Assembly (NCBI GenBank): GCA_910588935.1
Contig: CAJUSM010000004.1
Span: 46,499-70,367 of the forward strand
DNA from: an uncultured Oscillospiraceae bacterium
GTDB lineage: Bacteria > Bacillota > Clostridia > Oscillospirales > Acutalibacteraceae
DNA: 23,869 nt
Direction of reading: 5' to 3'
Numbering within the stretch: position 1 is the stretch's first letter; every line of letters starts with the position of its first letter. The position numbers were made by a program, and so were the translations under genes. The notes beneath the pieces are model-generated. The model saw nothing but the letters and a program-made list of their open reading frames with translations, was not told the DNA's origin and did no database searches. Positions 22,500-23,869 of the stretch are shown here, in pieces.

Positions 22500-22699
22500 G
22501 GAGCGGCCACCTCCACATCAGACAATTTGCAGATCCGCACCGACCGCAGCGCGGTCAGGTCTTGCAATTCGGCCTGATACCAATACTCCCCAGTGCTCTC
22601 GTCTAAGCGTATCGTAGCCCCGGTGAGTTTGTAGCTGACGCCATCCGGGGCGGTCACGGTCTTGTTCAGGTGCCGCTTGATCTCGTGGGGCTCCATCAC
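22496..22699 (-). CDS. Small phage protein, unknown function
   Basis: 67 residues starting MMEPHEIKRHLNKTVTAPDG, with a beta-rich body (VSYKLTGATIRLDESTGEYW, YQAELQDLTALRSVRICKLS). It overlaps the RusA stop and the methyltransferase start by 4 bases each, so translation is coupled. Small proteins of this form are frequent after RusA in related phages; I cannot assign a function. Confidence 0.6.
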   Translation of the reverse strand: MMEPHEIKRHLNKTVTAPDGVSYKLTGATIRLDESTGEYWYQAELQDLTALRSVRICKLSDVEVAAP

Positions 22700-23088
22700 A
22701 ATTCCTCCACGCGGATGAAGATCCCCGGCCTCTCGGCCCAGAACTTCTCCACGATTTCAGAGGCCACCAGCGCATCGTCTGTCCAAAACCCCGTGGCGGT
22801 CATGCAGTCCTTGAGCAGCTTCTGCAGGTTATCGGTATCGGGCTTTGTGACGCGGTATTCCCCGTCCCGGTGCCGCCCCCTGGGGAAGCACCACTTCACC
22901 ACCAGCCGTACCCCGCCCCGGTATGGCTTTTTGGGCCGGTGCTTGCTCAGGTGAGCGGTCAGCTTGGCGCGGGCGGCTTTCAGCTCCGGGGCCTCGTAGA
23001 AAAAGGGCTTGCCGTTTCGCACTCCCGCCCGCTTTTCCTGATGGGTCACGGTGGGCGGATTTATAGCCAGAAAAAATTGAGTTTCCAA
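22696..23088 (-). CDS. rusA: RusA-family Holliday junction resolvase
   Basis: 130 residues from a TTG start at 23088, chosen because AAGGAGG lies 8 bases upstream. The RusA core is complete: KPDTDNLQKLLKD at 82-94 with the metal-binding Asp residues, then WTDDALV at 102-108. RusA dimers cut four-way junctions and help resolve replicated DNA for packaging. It follows the repeat-rich block and begins a run of overlapping genes. Confidence 0.9.
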   Translation of the reverse strand: METQFFLAINPPTVTHQEKRAGVRNGKPFFYEAPELKAARAKLTAHLSKHRPKKPYRGGVRLVVKWCFPRGRHRDGEYRVTKPDTDNLQKLLKDCMTATGFWTDDALVASEIVEKFWAERPGIFIRVEEL

Positions 23089-23107
23089 CTGTCAGTCCTC
23101 CTTTTGG

Positions 23108-23368
23108 TATTGACACCCATCTGCTTGCTCGCTTGCGCTATGGGGTGGGCTGTCAAAATGGGGTGTGTGTCAAAAGCCCCCCTCTATAGAGGGGGCTTTT
23201 GACACCCCCATTTTTTGACACCCCCCTGTCCTGTTTTGATAGGGTGTCAATTTACTACTTTTTGACACTTTGATACCCCTGCCAAGGGTGTCAAAAATAC
23301 ATTTTTTGATACTTTGACACCCATATCAAAGGGTATCAATTTGACACTTCTGACACCTTTGACACCCG
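23108..23368. repeat. Cluster of GTGTCAAA/TTTGACAC repeats, possible replication origin
   Basis: About 14 copies of TTTGA[CT]ACCC or its complement lie in both orientations in 260 bases: for example at 23110, 23165, 23197, 23213, 23242, 23259, 23284, 23302-23322 and 23340-23367. Two variants recur, TGACAC and TGATAC, often paired (TGACACTTTGATACCCC near 23263). The array continues into the end of the upstream gene, encoding VSKVSEVSN. Iterated sites next to replication genes suggest an initiator-binding origin; unproven. Confidence 0.6.
23167..23205. terminator. Bidirectional terminator inside the repeat cluster
   Basis: An inverted repeat with arms AAAAGCCCCCC (23172-23182) and GGGGGCTTTT (23191-23200) around TCTATAGA, flanked by GTGTC and GACAC (one unpaired C). 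The A- and T-tracts on both sides make it a typical two-way terminator. Confidence 0.8.
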
Positions 23369-23869
23369 GCGCACCATGCCGTTCTCCCGCTCAAAATCCG
23401 GGTGCTTATCAACCCAGCCTTTGATTGTTCCACGACTTTTATTGGTGTGCTCCATCAGCTTTGCAATGCTGACCTCGCCGCTGCCAGCCTCGTCGCACCA
23501 CTCAAAAGCGCTCCCCAGCTGATCGATTCGTTCCTTCGGGGTCTTCTCTTTTGAACCGCCGCCCTTTTTGGGCCAGCGCTTGCGGCTTTGCACTTCCACC
23601 TCCAGCGCAATATCCTTGAGCACCCCCACCATATCCTGCCGGTGAATGGGGTAATCGAACCAAAGGTTCACGGGCGGGAACTTAGGGAACTCACGCAGGG
23701 TGCCTTCGATACGCCAGGCGGTGCGGCTCTGTACGGCCTTTCTGGCGGCTGAAATGTCCTCCATTAGGTGCGCCTGAGAGTTGAGTTGCAGTTTTGTCCG
23801 GCAAATCTCCAGCATGACGGATTCACTACAGGCGTCGTCCTGGCTTGCCTCGTCGGCAAATCCATAGCG
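23336..23869 (-). CDS. Replication-type protein, C-terminal part (partial)
   Basis: The frame is open to the window edge, so the 178 codons seen are the end of a longer protein. Visible segments: DEASQDDACSESVMLEICRT, HLMEDISAARKAVQSRTAWR, FPPVNLWFDYPIHRQDMVGV and a C-terminal winged-helix/HTH-like part (VSIAKLMEHTNKSRGTIKGW VDKHPDF). This looks like the tail of a phage AAA/RepA-type replicative ATPase with a DNA-binding end, but the ATPase motifs are outside the window. The last nine residues VSKVSEVSN come from the GTGTCAAA repeats. Its position before RusA supports a replication role. Confidence 0.45.
   Translation of the reverse strand, partial: RYGFADEASQDDACSESVMLEICRTKLQLNSQAHLMEDISAARKAVQSRTAWRIEGTLREFPKFPPVNLWFDYPIHRQDMVGVLKDIALEVEVQSRKRWPKKGGGSKEKTPKERIDQLGSAFEWCDEAGSGEVSIAKLMEHTNKSRGTIKGWVDKHPDFERENGMVRRVSKVSEVSN

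Noticed and set aside
23108..23368. CRISPR array.
   Set aside because: Repeat units are about 10 bases, in both orientations, with irregular spacing; no direct long repeats or spacers.

Overview
This window looks like the late half of a temperate siphovirus (or prophage) of a Bacillota host. The GC-rich coding, AAGGAGG-type ribosome sites and protein types suggest a gut Clostridia host, probably Oscillospiraceae-like; the host is an inference. Every recognisable protein gene is on the minus strand, so the phage map reads from high to low coordinates. No integrase, repressor, lysis gene or attachment site is visible; those should lie outside the window.

Replication/recombination and early genes (23869 to about 18150): the tail of a replication-type protein, an AT-rich block packed with GTGTCAAA repeats and a hairpin terminator (possible origin), a RusA resolvase, a small unknown protein, an HsdM-like DNA methyltransferase homologue without a visible NPPY motif, PcfK- and PcfJ-like proteins, a Cys-rich protein, a Lar-family zinc protein and a RinA/ArpU-like candidate late regulator. 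The methyltransferase homologue and the PcfK-like protein both end in QLTLF, a sliding-clamp-binding type of peptide.

Control and packaging (about 18150 to 12650): a candidate late promoter with three 9-bp TTTGTCCG repeats and a terminator before the next gene, a ParB-methyltransferase fusion, two small proteins, then small and large terminase subunits and portal. Two non-coding elements sit here: a plus-strand small-RNA gene (promoter, three hairpins, terminator) and a minus-strand tRNA-like fold without a D arm just upstream of the small terminase gene.

Head (12653 to 7125): minor capsid protein, an apparently independent cassette (PBECR-type nuclease gene with its own promoter, a second promoter, a structured RNA and a terminator), then scaffold, decoration, major capsid, connector, head-closure, minor capsid and tail-terminator genes.

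Tail (7128 to 1): tail tube, assembly chaperone pair (gpG-like and Gp15), a small zinc ribbon, a 1055-residue tape measure with two tiers of tandem repeats, Dit, a duplicated Gp80-like protein, a second Dit-like protein and the start of the tail endopeptidase (Tal). The order resembles Listeria A118/SPP1-type phages and suggests headful packaging. Many genes overlap by 1-4 bases, pointing to translational coupling; the AT-rich gaps carry most of the regulatory signals.
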